A DNA stretch of 64,000 bases from Clostridium collagenovorans DSM 3089 (GTDB taxonomy: Bacteria > Bacillota > Clostridia > Clostridiales > Clostridiaceae): NCBI RefSeq assembly GCF_900130005.1, contig NZ_FQXP01000003.1, positions 682,001 to 746,000 of the forward strand, given 5' to 3'. Each line of letters begins with the position of its first letter. Position 1 is the first letter of the stretch. Both the position numbers and the translations under genes were made by a program. A model generated the notes under the pieces. It saw only the letters and a list, made by a program, of their open reading frames with translations. It searched no databases and was not told the DNA's origin. Positions 26,874 through 35,650 of this stretch are shown here, piece by piece.

Positions 26874-27682
26874 AATCCCCTACCATCCTCTTTATCAGTC
26901 TTAGACATAAACGCCATGGAAATTAATATTACAACTATCATAATAATAGAAATAGCAGATCCAAAGTTCCAATCATCAGTTACTAAGAATTGTTGTTCAA
27001 TTAAATTACCAACCAGCATGTATTGTCCTCCACCTAGTAATCTTGAAATAATGAAAGTTGTTACTGAAGGCATAAAAACCATAGTAATTCCAGACATTAC
27101 TCCCGGCATACTCAATGGTAAAATTATTTTTGTAAATACCTTTTTACTACTTGCGCCTAAATCTTTTGCAGCTTCCATAATACTTTTATCCATTTTAATT
27201 AACACAGTGTATATTGGAAGAACCATAAAGGGTAAAAAGTTATATACCATACCAAGTAGTACTGCTCCATCTGTATATAGCATTGATAGCTTTTGTATGC
27301 CTATGGCAGCTAATAATTTATTTATAAATCCATTTTTACCTAATATCGCAAGCCAAGCATATGTTCTCAATAAAAAATTCATCCACATAGGTAATATAAA
27401 TAGCGGAACAAGCAAATTTCTTTTTCTTTCACTTAATTCACTTAAAATCATAGCTAAAGGATAGCCAATCAATAAACATAATACTGTAGCTTGGAAGGCT
27501 AATTTTATAGATCTCATTAAAATTTTAAAATATACAGGTTCAAAAAATCTTTTATAATTTGAAAATGTAAAAACCATTTCCCCGCTTTCGGTAAAACTCA
27601 AAAATAATACTAAAAACATGGGAACTACTACAAAAATAGAACTCCAGATTATATAAGGAAGTGCAGCGGATCTTTTCTTCAT
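26867..27682 (-). CDS. potB: Spermidine/putrescine ABC transporter permease
   Basis: A 271-residue permease with six predicted segments. The EAA motif is EAAKDLGASSKKVFTKIILPLS. NFLLRTYAWLAILG is a conserved PotB stretch. ATG lies 2 nt after the potA stop, so the genes are tightly coupled. Confidence 0.95.
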   Translation of the reverse strand: MKKRSAALPYIIWSSIFVVVPMFLVLFLSFTESGEMVFTFSNYKRFFEPVYFKILMRSIKLAFQATVLCLLIGYPLAMILSELSERKRNLLVPLFILPMWMNFLLRTYAWLAILGKNGFINKLLAAIGIQKLSMLYTDGAVLLGMVYNFLPFMVLPIYTVLIKMDKSIMEAAKDLGASSKKVFTKIILPLSMPGVMSGITMVFMPSVTTFIISRLLGGGQYMLVGNLIEQQFLVTDDWNFGSAISIIMIVVILISMAFMSKTDKEDGRGLW

Positions 27683-27684
27683 TA

Positions 27685-28728
27685 TTACTCACTTCCTTTT
27701 TTCATAATATGTATGTCATCAGGATATATATCTAATCCTATATTGGTTCCAATAGACACATTAGCAGTATTATGTAATAACCATATGTTTTCATTTTCTT
27801 GAACTATTATTTCATAATGAACACCCTTAAATGTTATATCTGTAACTTTTCCTGTTAACATGCCCTTATCTTCAGGTACTATTTTTATATCTTCAGGTCT
27901 AATAACAACTTCTATTTCTTCATTTATGTTAAAGCCTTTATCAACACATTCAAAATTTCTGCCACAAAAATTCACTAAATAATCCTTTATCATTATTCCA
28001 TTAAGTATATTAGATTCTCCAATAAAATTTGCTACGAAAGAATTTATTGGTTCATTATATATATCTTCTGGTGCACCCATTTGTTGAATTTCTCCCTTGT
28101 CCATAACTACAACTGTATCGGACATAGAAAGTGCTTCTTCTTGATCATGGGTTACATAAATAAATGTAATACCTAATTTTTGTTGCATATGCTTTAGTTC
28201 AGTTTGCATTTCTTTTCTTAATTTTAAATCTAAAGCTCCTAAAGGTTCATCAAGAAGCAACACCTTAGGTTCATTTACTAAAGCTCTTGCAATTGCAACT
28301 CTTTGTTGCTGCCCACCACTTAAAGATGAGATCTGTCTTTTTTCAAATCCTTCAAGTGCAACAAGCTTAAGCATGTACTCTACTTTTTCCTTGATTATAT
28401 CTTTAGGTAATTTCTTGATTTTCAATCCAAAGGCTATATTATCAAATACATTCATATGAGGAAATAAAGCATACTTCTGAAAGACAGTATTAATTTGTCT
28501 TTTATGTGGTGGAATATCTGATATATTTGTATTCTCAAATATTACTTCACCAGTATCAGCAGTTTCAAAGCCTGCAATTATTCTTAAAGTCGTGGTTTTC
28601 CCACATCCACTTGGACCTAATAGAGTTAAGAATTCATTTTTCTTAATCTCTAGATTAATATTTTTAAGAACATTGTTTCCCTCAAAGTTCTTTGAAATGT
28701 TTTTAATGCATATTATGTTTTCATGCAA
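27685..28728 (-). CDS. potA: Spermidine/putrescine ABC transporter ATPase
   Basis: A 347-residue ATP-binding subunit. Walker A is GPSGCGKTT, the signature LSGGQQQRVAIARAL, Walker B VLLLDEPLGALD, and the switch His is in VTHDQEEAL. A C-terminal TOBE-type regulatory domain starts near 260. ATG follows AAGGGGTGAT. It is the first gene of potABCD, which imports polyamines; polyamine and ornithine metabolism may connect with the ornithine cluster at the other end of the window. Confidence 0.96.
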   Translation of the reverse strand: MHENIICIKNISKNFEGNNVLKNINLEIKKNEFLTLLGPSGCGKTTTLRIIAGFETADTGEVIFENTNISDIPPHKRQINTVFQKYALFPHMNVFDNIAFGLKIKKLPKDIIKEKVEYMLKLVALEGFEKRQISSLSGGQQQRVAIARALVNEPKVLLLDEPLGALDLKLRKEMQTELKHMQQKLGITFIYVTHDQEEALSMSDTVVVMDKGEIQQMGAPEDIYNEPINSFVANFIGESNILNGIMIKDYLVNFCGRNFECVDKGFNINEEIEVVIRPEDIKIVPEDKGMLTGKVTDITFKGVHYEIIVQENENIWLLHNTANVSIGTNIGLDIYPDDIHIMKKGSE

Positions 28729-29119
28729 TTACATCACCCCTTAAATTTTTTGATATAAATTGTTTAAATATCTTGAAATTAATAGCAATTATTTAAACAA
28801 ACTAATCATATTTTATAAAAAAATCACCCCTAATTCAATATTATTTCATATATTTAAGATGTAGAATTTAATAAAATTTTATTCTTTTATTTCTAAATAT
28901 TATTTTTTATTAATAGTTATGCGTATATTTTACATTATTTACATTTTTCATATCTCTATTTTAATTAAAGTTTTTTATAAAAATTTAATTTCATTATGAT
29001 AGTTTACTTTTTTATATATTTATCATAATAATTATTATGTAAACTAATTAGTTGATTATTCTTTACTCTTTTGATAATATATCTTTATAATTGAAATATT
29101 TAATTAATGAGGTGATTTT
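28729..29119. other. Divergent region between potA and yajQ
   Basis: About 390 bp. TTGTTTAAAT (28760-28769) and its complement ATTTAAACAA (28791-28800) form a 10-bp inverted repeat 21 bp apart within the pot leader. On the plus strand TTGATT (29052-29057) and TAATAT (29075-29080), 17 bp apart, are a weak yajQ promoter. No ORF is supported. Confidence 0.4.
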
Positions 29120-29611
29120 ATGGCAAGTACATATTCATTTGATGTAGTTTCTCAAGTTGATATGCAAGAGGTTGACAATGCAATAAATCAATCTATGAAA
29201 GAGATTGGGAATAGATATGACTTTAAGGGCTGCAAAGCTGAAATAGAATTAAATGGCAGCGAAATAAAACTTCTAGCAGAGGATGATTATAAGTTAACTG
29301 CAATGAAGGAAGTTTTAAGCTCAAAACTATTTAAGAGAGGAATATCCCCTAAGGCTATTAGCTATGCTAAAAAGGAGGATGCTTCTTTAGGTACAGTTAG
29401 ACAAAATGCTACTTTAGTAAATGGTCTTTCTAAGGATCAATGTAAAGTTGTAACTCAACTAATTAAGAATAGTAAATTAAAAGTTCAAGCTCAAATAAAT
29501 GATGATAAAGTAAAAGTAACAAGTAAAGATAAAGATATTTTACAAGAATGCATTCAATTATTAAAAGCTGAGGATTTTGAATTCCCTATTCAATTTAACA
29601 ATTACAGATAA
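29120..29611 (+). CDS. YajQ family nucleotide-binding protein
   Basis: A 163-residue two-domain protein of the YajQ (UPF0234) family. ASTYSFDVVSQVDMQEVDNAINQ at the N-terminus and RYDFKG are family landmarks, and two RNA-recognition-like folds are expected. Homologues bind RNA or cyclic di-GMP; the role here is unknown. ATG follows GAGGTGATTTT. It is monocistronic and ends at a strong terminator. Confidence 0.92.
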   Translation: MASTYSFDVVSQVDMQEVDNAINQSMKEIGNRYDFKGCKAEIELNGSEIKLLAEDDYKLTAMKEVLSSKLFKRGISPKAISYAKKEDASLGTVRQNATLVNGLSKDQCKVVTQLIKNSKLKVQAQINDDKVKVTSKDKDILQECIQLLKAEDFEFPIQFNNYR

Positions 29612-29653
29612 AACAATTTAATGAATTCAAAACCTAAGAACTTTTAAATAAAT

Positions 29654-29690
29654 AAAAACACTGATTTACATAAATCAGTGTTTTTATTTT
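29654..29690. terminator. Bidirectional terminator
   Basis: AAAAACACTGATTTA and its exact complement with a 2-nt loop core, flanked by A-run and T-run. It ends yajQ on plus and the 55-residue gene on minus. Confidence 0.88.
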
Positions 29691-29706
29691 AAATGGTTCA
29701 TTTAGA

Positions 29707-29874
29707 TTATTTATCAAATAATCCTCCGCCATTATTACTTCTTTTAGCTCCTCTAACTTCTCCTATAGATTTTATAGGTCTAGAGTTATCCTTTGTGCTT
29801 GCACTTTTAGCCTTTTTTTCTGCTATTATTTTTTTCATTAATTCTAAATTCTTTTCTACTGCTTTATCCTTCAT
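29707..29874 (-). CDS. Small basic protein, 55 aa, unknown function
   Basis: ATG at 29874 is preceded by GAGAGG with 7 nt spacing. The product begins MKDKAVEKNLELMKKIIAEK, a likely amphipathic helix, and ends RSNNGGGLFDK. It is strongly basic and has no membrane segment. Its terminator and exact fit between neighbours support a real gene. I do not recognise a named family; nucleic-acid binding is a guess from charge. Confidence 0.72.
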   Translation of the reverse strand: MKDKAVEKNLELMKKIIAEKKAKSASTKDNSRPIKSIGEVRGAKRSNNGGGLFDK

Positions 29875-30080
29875 TTAAAAACCTCTCTTTTTCTCATTGC
29901 TACCTTAACAATTTTAGAGTAATATTTTTATATTGTAAACTATTTTTATTTATATACATAAAATTATTTTTAACATATCTATATTACTAAAAAAATCTTC
30001 ATTAACAAAGAGCCTTAAATATAACAACTTCATAATAAATCTTATTTTAATTTATGTATTAACTATAATAACATAATAAA

Positions 30081-30131
30081 AGGAGTATTGCTAATTAGCT
30101 CACATAAATATGTTAGCCTAACAATACTCCT
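30081..30131 (-). terminator. Terminator of the ADP-ribosylglycohydrolase gene
   Basis: AGGAGTATTG (30081-30090) pairs with CAATACTCCT (30122-30131). On the minus strand it is followed by TTTTATTATG, 14 nt after the stop codon. Confidence 0.8.
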
Positions 30132-30144
30132 AAAGCTTTATAGA

Positions 30145-31530
30145 TTAAACTTCTCTAGTACACTTAACAGTCCAATCGCTAAGCTCTTTAATACTTAATC
30201 TTTCCATAGTTCTCATATAAGTAATTAAATCATCTCCTATTGGATCTATCCACTTCTCTTTATTTATACATTCTACACCCTTAGCTACAGCTACAATTGT
30301 TCCTATTTGTGCAGCATTACAGTCAACATCTTGTCCTTCCATAGATATGATAGTCATAGTCTTCTCAAAATCACCATTTCCATACCATAAAGCAATTACT
30401 TGAGCAGCTGCATTAGGATAAGCATGAATCCAATTGTATTCCTTTAATTTGTCTTCACAAATACTCCAAGGCTTTTCCCATGAATCGTGTTCTTTACATA
30501 AATCTAAAGCTAATTTAACTATGCTATAGTACTCACTATCCTTAGGCATTAAATCCACAGATTTTTCTACTATAGTTCTTAAATTCTCTTCTACATAAGC
30601 ATAAGATGCCATTATAGCATTAAATACTTCACCTAATACTCCATTGTTATGATGAGATACAACTGCATCCTTCCAAGCAAGTTCTGCTGCTTTCTTTATG
30701 TTTCCTGGAGCTACCATACCGCAAATAACTCCTCTCATTTGCGCACCAATCCATTCTCTATATGGATTATTTAAATATCCACTCATTGGAGGATATATTC
30801 CAAGTTTTAAGTTTTTAAGTGCTATATCTTCTGCTGACCATCCACCTGGAATAAGTGCAACCCATTCCTCAGAAATATCAATAGATGTAACATCGTATCC
30901 TTTTTTCTCAAAAGCTTTTAAAAATGCTAGTTCATATGTAATATCATCATTATATGTATTAGGTTCCCTTACATAGCCTGTAATTGTACCGAATTTTTTA
31001 GTTATTTGTTCAGTAGTATATCCTTCAATAGCAGTACCTAAAGCTCCTGCAACAATTTGTCCTATCCAAGCTGCATAAGTTTTTTCTTCAAAATCTTTTG
31101 AATTAATATCGTATTTGTAATCATCATTAAAAGATACAGATTGTAAATATTCTGCAAATTCATTGTATTGCTTATACTTCCAATAAGGATGATCTTCTAT
31201 TTTTTTAGCATTATTAATGGATGATAATAATTTAGTTGTTATTTTATATAAGTCATAAATTCTATCCTCATCAACTGCATTTATACCATCTTTAACAATA
31301 GCATCTGCTTCTGATGTATCATAACCCATATTATATACTGATTGTACTGCGCCTATTATAACTCTTTCTGGTGCAAAAGATCCTGGAACATTACTATTCC
31401 AAAGTAATCTTAATTTAGCATCCTCATCAGCACAAGTTTTTTTGTAACTGTCCCAAGTTTGCTCCTCCGCAGTTAAGATAACCGGTTCAGCATTTCTTCT
31501 AATGTCTAACTCAATCTCCCAAGCTTTCAT
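30145..31530 (-). CDS. ADP-ribosylglycohydrolase family protein
   Basis: A 461-residue protein of the ADP-ribosylglycohydrolase (DraG-like) fold. A diverged first metal motif is NDDITYELAFLKA, and the second is GQDVDCNAAQIGTIVAVAKG, where the family has GGDTDTNAA. GALGTAIEGYT near residue 170 is the first glycine-rich loop. It is longer than DraG, with about 140 extra N-terminal residues that I cannot assign. It may remove ADP-ribose from a protein or small molecule, or act on a related N-riboside. It follows a nicotinamidase-like gene by 74 nt, which suggests NAD-linked turnover. Confidence 0.85.
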   Translation of the reverse strand: MKAWEIELDIRRNAEPVILTAEEQTWDSYKKTCADEDAKLRLLWNSNVPGSFAPERVIIGAVQSVYNMGYDTSEADAIVKDGINAVDEDRIYDLYKITTKLLSSINNAKKIEDHPYWKYKQYNEFAEYLQSVSFNDDYKYDINSKDFEEKTYAAWIGQIVAGALGTAIEGYTTEQITKKFGTITGYVREPNTYNDDITYELAFLKAFEKKGYDVTSIDISEEWVALIPGGWSAEDIALKNLKLGIYPPMSGYLNNPYREWIGAQMRGVICGMVAPGNIKKAAELAWKDAVVSHHNNGVLGEVFNAIMASYAYVEENLRTIVEKSVDLMPKDSEYYSIVKLALDLCKEHDSWEKPWSICEDKLKEYNWIHAYPNAAAQVIALWYGNGDFEKTMTIISMEGQDVDCNAAQIGTIVAVAKGVECINKEKWIDPIGDDLITYMRTMERLSIKELSDWTVKCTREV

Positions 31531-31604
31531 ATGTTTCTACCTCTCCACTGTTTTATTTTATAATAAATACCTTATATAAACATGTTACATAAGGCATTTA
31601 AATC

Positions 31605-32261
31605 TTAGTAAAGTATTTCTTTAACTACCTCAATGCCATTACTTATCATGCTACTTAAGAACATAACATTATGCAATTCCGCATTATGATGAGGCAATTC
31701 AAAAGTATCTACCATATTCATTGGTACAATAATTCTTGAATCAATGTTTTTTTCATTCATGTATGTTTTTAATGTTAAAACGTACTGATGTACACAAATA
31801 TCTGTACATCCTCCAACAACTATGAAGTTTTTTATATTATTATTTTTTAGTATATCCATTGTATTCTGTGCTATAAATCCATTAGTAGACATTTTAGGAA
31901 TTTCTTTTATTCCATAACCTTTAAGTTCTTCCACTAGATCGGACTCTGATGTATTTTCAATGCAGTGAGCAGGATATACTTTAAACTCAATATTATCACA
32001 ACTATGACAATCTTTATATGCTATCATAGGAATATTTTTTTCATATCCAAACTGAACTAATTCCTTAATCTGTGGTATTACAGATTTTAGTCTTTCACTA
32101 GATAATGGACCTTCCTTAGTAAACCCATTTATAAGATCTATAATACAAATAGCTGTATTTTCCAAGTCTAAATTATTGATATTTAAGGACTCAGATTCTT
32201 TTAAATTATAATAATAATCCTTTAATTGATTTTTCCAATCCTCAAATAATTTGTCATCCAT
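31605..32261 (-). CDS. Isochorismatase-fold cysteine hydrolase, nicotinamidase-like
   Basis: A 218-residue cysteine hydrolase. The catalytic Asp is in CIIDLINGF, Lys in IPKMSTNGF and Cys in VGGCTDICVHQY. The metal-binding features DCH and YPAHC match the DxH and WPxHC motifs of nicotinamidases, which makes nicotinamide to nicotinate the likely reaction. It lies between recJ and the ADP-ribosylglycohydrolase gene, all on the minus strand with gaps under 80 nt. Nicotinamide would be released by ADP-ribosyl transfer or NAD breakdown, so the pair fits NAD salvage; this is inference. Confidence 0.85.
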   Translation of the reverse strand: MDDKLFEDWKNQLKDYYYNLKESESLNINNLDLENTAICIIDLINGFTKEGPLSSERLKSVIPQIKELVQFGYEKNIPMIAYKDCHSCDNIEFKVYPAHCIENTSESDLVEELKGYGIKEIPKMSTNGFIAQNTMDILKNNNIKNFIVVGGCTDICVHQYVLTLKTYMNEKNIDSRIIVPMNMVDTFELPHHNAELHNVMFLSSMISNGIEVVKEILY

Positions 32262-32340
32262 TTATCTACACCTCATAAAATTTTATTTAATTAAGATTAT
32301 ATACACTGTATTTTATACTGTCAAACTAAATTAGTTAATT

Positions 32341-34107
32341 TTATTGAGATATCCTATAATTACTTATAACTAACTGTATTTTCTTATTCCCCATATATTC
32401 ATTAATTTCAGGAAAATATGTCAAATCTAAAAATACACTATTAGGTCTTCCATTAAGTAATTTATTATATTCATCTTCTCCATAATGACCTATAATTTCC
32501 TCTTCAAAGCTTTTAATATCGCCAAAGTAAACACCTTCAATAACAAGTCTTCCATCTGTTAACTTAAGCTTTAATACATTACTATTCTTACCTAAAATTC
32601 TTCCTTCTAAAACCTTTAATTTTTTAACTCCAAATAGTGGTTTAGAATTTCCTTTTCCATAGGGTTCTAATAAATAAATTCTATCTATTAACTCATAGTT
32701 TATACCTTTAATAGGTAATGCTAAATCAATTCTTATCTTTGGAGTTATATCTTCTGCAGTTAGTGAACATTCTGAATTCAATCTTTTTCTAAATTCATCT
32801 ATATTCTCTACTGGTATAGACATACCTGCTGCCATGGGATGTCCACCAAATTTGCCAAGTAAATCTTTACATTTTAATAATTCCTCAAACATATTATATT
32901 CTTCTATAGATCGTCCAGAACCCTTAGCTCCTTCATGAGTTTTAGTTAAAACGATTGTTGGTAAATTATATTTTTCTCTTATCCTTCCCGCAACAATTCC
33001 TGCTATACTTTCATGAACACTTTCTAAGTACACAACTAATACCTTATCACTGCTCATATTTTCATTTTCAATTATAGATATAGCCTTTTCAAAACCTTCT
33101 TTAGTTAACTCTTGTCTTTCCTTATTTAGCTCATTTAACTTTTTAGCTAACTCCTTCGCCTTATTTTCATCCTCTGTTAATAATAGTTCTAAGGCCCAAA
33201 AGGCTTGTTCAAGTCTTCCTGAGGCATTAATGCTTGGACCCAAAACAAATCCTAAGGTATAAACAGTTATCTTTTTATCCTTAACTTCTGTTTCCTCAAA
33301 TAATGCCTTTAACCCAATATTTTTAGTGTTATTAAGCAGTTCAAGCCCTGTTTTTACAATAATTCTATTTTCATCAATAAGGTCTACTACATCACATACC
33401 GTAGCTATAGCAACATATTGTAAAAGCTCTATAGTTTCTTCATTGCTTATATTGTATTGTTTATATAACTCTTCAATGAACTTATATACAACCCCTGCAC
33501 CACACAAACTTTTAAAGCTATAATCACAATCACTCTGTTTAGGATTTATAACAGCCTTAGCCTTAGGAACTATAAACTTTCTCTCTCCATTCTCCTCTAC
33601 GAAAGGAATATCGTGATGATCAGTTATGATAACAGATATCCCTAGTTCATTTGCTAAATCTACTTGATCAATTGCTGCAATTCCATTATCACAGGTAATT
33701 ATTAAATCTACTTTATCTTCATGCGCTTTTCTTATTATGCTTTCATTAATTCCATATCCTTCTTTTATTCTATCTGGAATATGATAATTTACATTAGCTC
33801 CACATCTAGTTAAAGCCTTATATAATAAATATGAACTAATAACTCCATCTACATCATAATCACCAACAATTAATATACTTTTATTGCTATCAATATGATT
33901 TTTAATTAATAGTACACCCTTATTTAAATCTTTCATATGTAAAGCATTATTGAAATCACTCAAAGTAGCATTTATGAATTCATTTACCCTTTTATAGTCA
34001 ACAATTCCCCTATTAACAAGAAGTCTCGCTGTAACAGGATCTACATGACAGCTTTTAACCATTTCATCATAATCAAATTTTATATTTTTTATAAGCCACT
34101 TTTCCAT
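32341..34107 (-). CDS. recJ: Single-stranded-DNA-specific exonuclease RecJ
   Basis: A 5'-3' ssDNA exonuclease of 588 residues. The DHH domain has VGDYDVDGVIS and TDHHDIPF, and the DHHA1 domain has GKFGGHPMAAGMSIP. The start is ATG at 34107, preceded by GGAGGAG; an upstream in-frame codon at 34128 would add seven residues without a site. It acts in recombination and in mismatch repair, so it may work with the mutSL products encoded earlier in the window. Confidence 0.94.
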   Translation of the reverse strand: MEKWLIKNIKFDYDEMVKSCHVDPVTARLLVNRGIVDYKRVNEFINATLSDFNNALHMKDLNKGVLLIKNHIDSNKSILIVGDYDVDGVISSYLLYKALTRCGANVNYHIPDRIKEGYGINESIIRKAHEDKVDLIITCDNGIAAIDQVDLANELGISVIITDHHDIPFVEENGERKFIVPKAKAVINPKQSDCDYSFKSLCGAGVVYKFIEELYKQYNISNEETIELLQYVAIATVCDVVDLIDENRIIVKTGLELLNNTKNIGLKALFEETEVKDKKITVYTLGFVLGPSINASGRLEQAFWALELLLTEDENKAKELAKKLNELNKERQELTKEGFEKAISIIENENMSSDKVLVVYLESVHESIAGIVAGRIREKYNLPTIVLTKTHEGAKGSGRSIEEYNMFEELLKCKDLLGKFGGHPMAAGMSIPVENIDEFRKRLNSECSLTAEDITPKIRIDLALPIKGINYELIDRIYLLEPYGKGNSKPLFGVKKLKVLEGRILGKNSNVLKLKLTDGRLVIEGVYFGDIKSFEEEIIGHYGEDEYNKLLNGRPNSVFLDLTYFPEINEYMGNKKIQLVISNYRISQ

Positions 34108-34449
34108 GCAACTCCTCCTCTTTCCCATTGTTTAATAATAACATAATTTATCTTTTATTTAATTGTTTTTTTATTATATAAGTTTTAATTAATATTCTAA
34201 ATATGTATTAATCCTTGTATGTAGTCTATAATAAGTGCCATATATAAATAACTTAAAAATTATTTAAAAAGATAACTACTTAAAATAAGTCTTTATATCT
34301 AATATTAAAGGCATAATAACTTTAGTCAAGATTTAATTTAAAAATATAAATACTTAATAAAAAATATCAATTAATACTTTTTATTATTAAGCTTTTATAG
34401 TAAAATATATACTAAGGCTCAGAAATAAATGTAACAAGGAGTTGATTAT
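34108..34449. other. Divergent intergenic region
   Basis: About 340 bp between recJ and the endonuclease-IV-like gene. It is AT-rich with no clear hairpin, operator or ORF. Promoters must be here for both sides but none is convincing enough to call. Confidence 0.4.
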
Positions 34450-35268
34450 ATGGATACTTTATTATTTGGTATTTCAGGTCTTCCTATAGGCGATACCAAT
34501 ACAAAATATAATTATGCAACGGAAATTAAATACTTAAAATCTATAGGCTTAGATGCAATGGAATTTCCCTTTGTTCGTTCAGTAAATATTACAGATAAAA
34601 ATAAAGATAATGTTTTAAAAGAAAAAATAGACAATGATTTTTACGTTTCAGCTCATGGCTCTTATTTTATTAACTTAAATGCTGATGAAGTTGAAAAACA
34701 AAAACAATCTTTAGAAAGAATATTAAAGGGAGCTGAGGCTCTTCAAAAGGTTGAGGGTAGAAGCCTTATATTTCACCCAGGTTTTTATCTAAAAGATTCT
34801 AAAGAAGAAACTTTAGAGACTATAAAGGAAAATTTACTGAGTTTACCTTACTTCGGTGTGGATTATAGATTAGAGACAACAGGAAAAGGCACTCAATTTG
34901 GTAGTTTAGAAGAACTAGTTTATTTATGTAAAGAGATACCTAGCTGTAAATTATGTATAGATTTTTCTCATATCCACGCACGTTATGGTGGATGTCTTAA
35001 AACCTATGAAGACTTTGCTAAAGTACTTAAGTATATAAAAGATAATTTAGGCATGGAGGCTCTTGAAGATTTACATATGCATGCTTCTGGTATTAATTAT
35101 GGACCTAAGGGCGAAAAAAATCATTTACCTTTTGAAGAAAGTGATTTTAACTACAAAGCTTTTATGGAAGCTTTAAAGGATTATGGTGTTAAAGGATGTC
35201 TAATTTGCGAAAGTCCTTTACTTGAAAAAGACGCCTTATTACTTAAAAACTATTACAATACTCTTTAG
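34450..35268 (+). CDS. Endonuclease IV-fold TIM-barrel protein
   Basis: A 272-residue protein of the AP endonuclease 2/xylose isomerase-like fold. The metal-ligand pattern of endonuclease IV is complete in order: His in SAHGSYFINL, His in FHPGF, Glu in ETTGKG, Asp and His in CIDFSHIHAR, His in HMHASG, the region EKNHLPF, and Glu in CESP. It could cut DNA 5' to abasic sites as an Nfo-type enzyme; sequence differs from the well-studied E. coli type. ATG follows AAGGAG. It is monocistronic. Confidence 0.85.
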   Translation: MDTLLFGISGLPIGDTNTKYNYATEIKYLKSIGLDAMEFPFVRSVNITDKNKDNVLKEKIDNDFYVSAHGSYFINLNADEVEKQKQSLERILKGAEALQKVEGRSLIFHPGFYLKDSKEETLETIKENLLSLPYFGVDYRLETTGKGTQFGSLEELVYLCKEIPSCKLCIDFSHIHARYGGCLKTYEDFAKVLKYIKDNLGMEALEDLHMHASGINYGPKGEKNHLPFEESDFNYKAFMEALKDYGVKGCLICESPLLEKDALLLKNYYNTL

Positions 35269-35650
35269 TTTTGAAAATAGCTTTTCTACTAATACATTGA
35301 ACTAAATAAACTCTTAGTTTTATTTACTAAGAGTTTATTTTATAACTATATGTTTTAGTATTAAAGCTATTTTTTATTTCCTGGAAAATATTTACTTATA
35401 TTTTATTTTTTAATTTTCTATGCTTTTATAAGATAGATTTTATCTATAATTTTTCATAGAATTTAGTGTTAAATTTTGTGAATTTAGTTTAGCTCTAAGT
35501 TGAAATTTATATTATTAAATTGAAAATGCTATATAGTAAATATACTTATATTTTTATCATATTAATTATATTTTCCTTATTGTACTTATTTTTTACTTGA
35601 ATCCATTGTATACTATAACTAATTTAATTACATTTTACGGGGTATTATCT
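35269..35650. other. Intergenic region before the second TetM-like gene
   Basis: About 380 bp. The left part has the terminator of the upstream gene. A -10-like TATACT at 35609-35614 lies 36 nt before the ATG at 35651. I find no complete leader peptide of the kind that controls tet genes. Confidence 0.4.
35304..35345 (+). terminator. Terminator of the endonuclease-IV-like gene
   Basis: AAATAAACTCTTAGT (35304-35318) and its exact complement (35326-35340) form a 15-bp stem, followed by T-rich sequence. Confidence 0.85.

Noticed and set aside
29693..29878. 61-residue plus-strand ORF rich in Leu/Pro
   Set aside because: It is the reverse-strand shadow of the 55-residue gene and begins just inside a terminator region.
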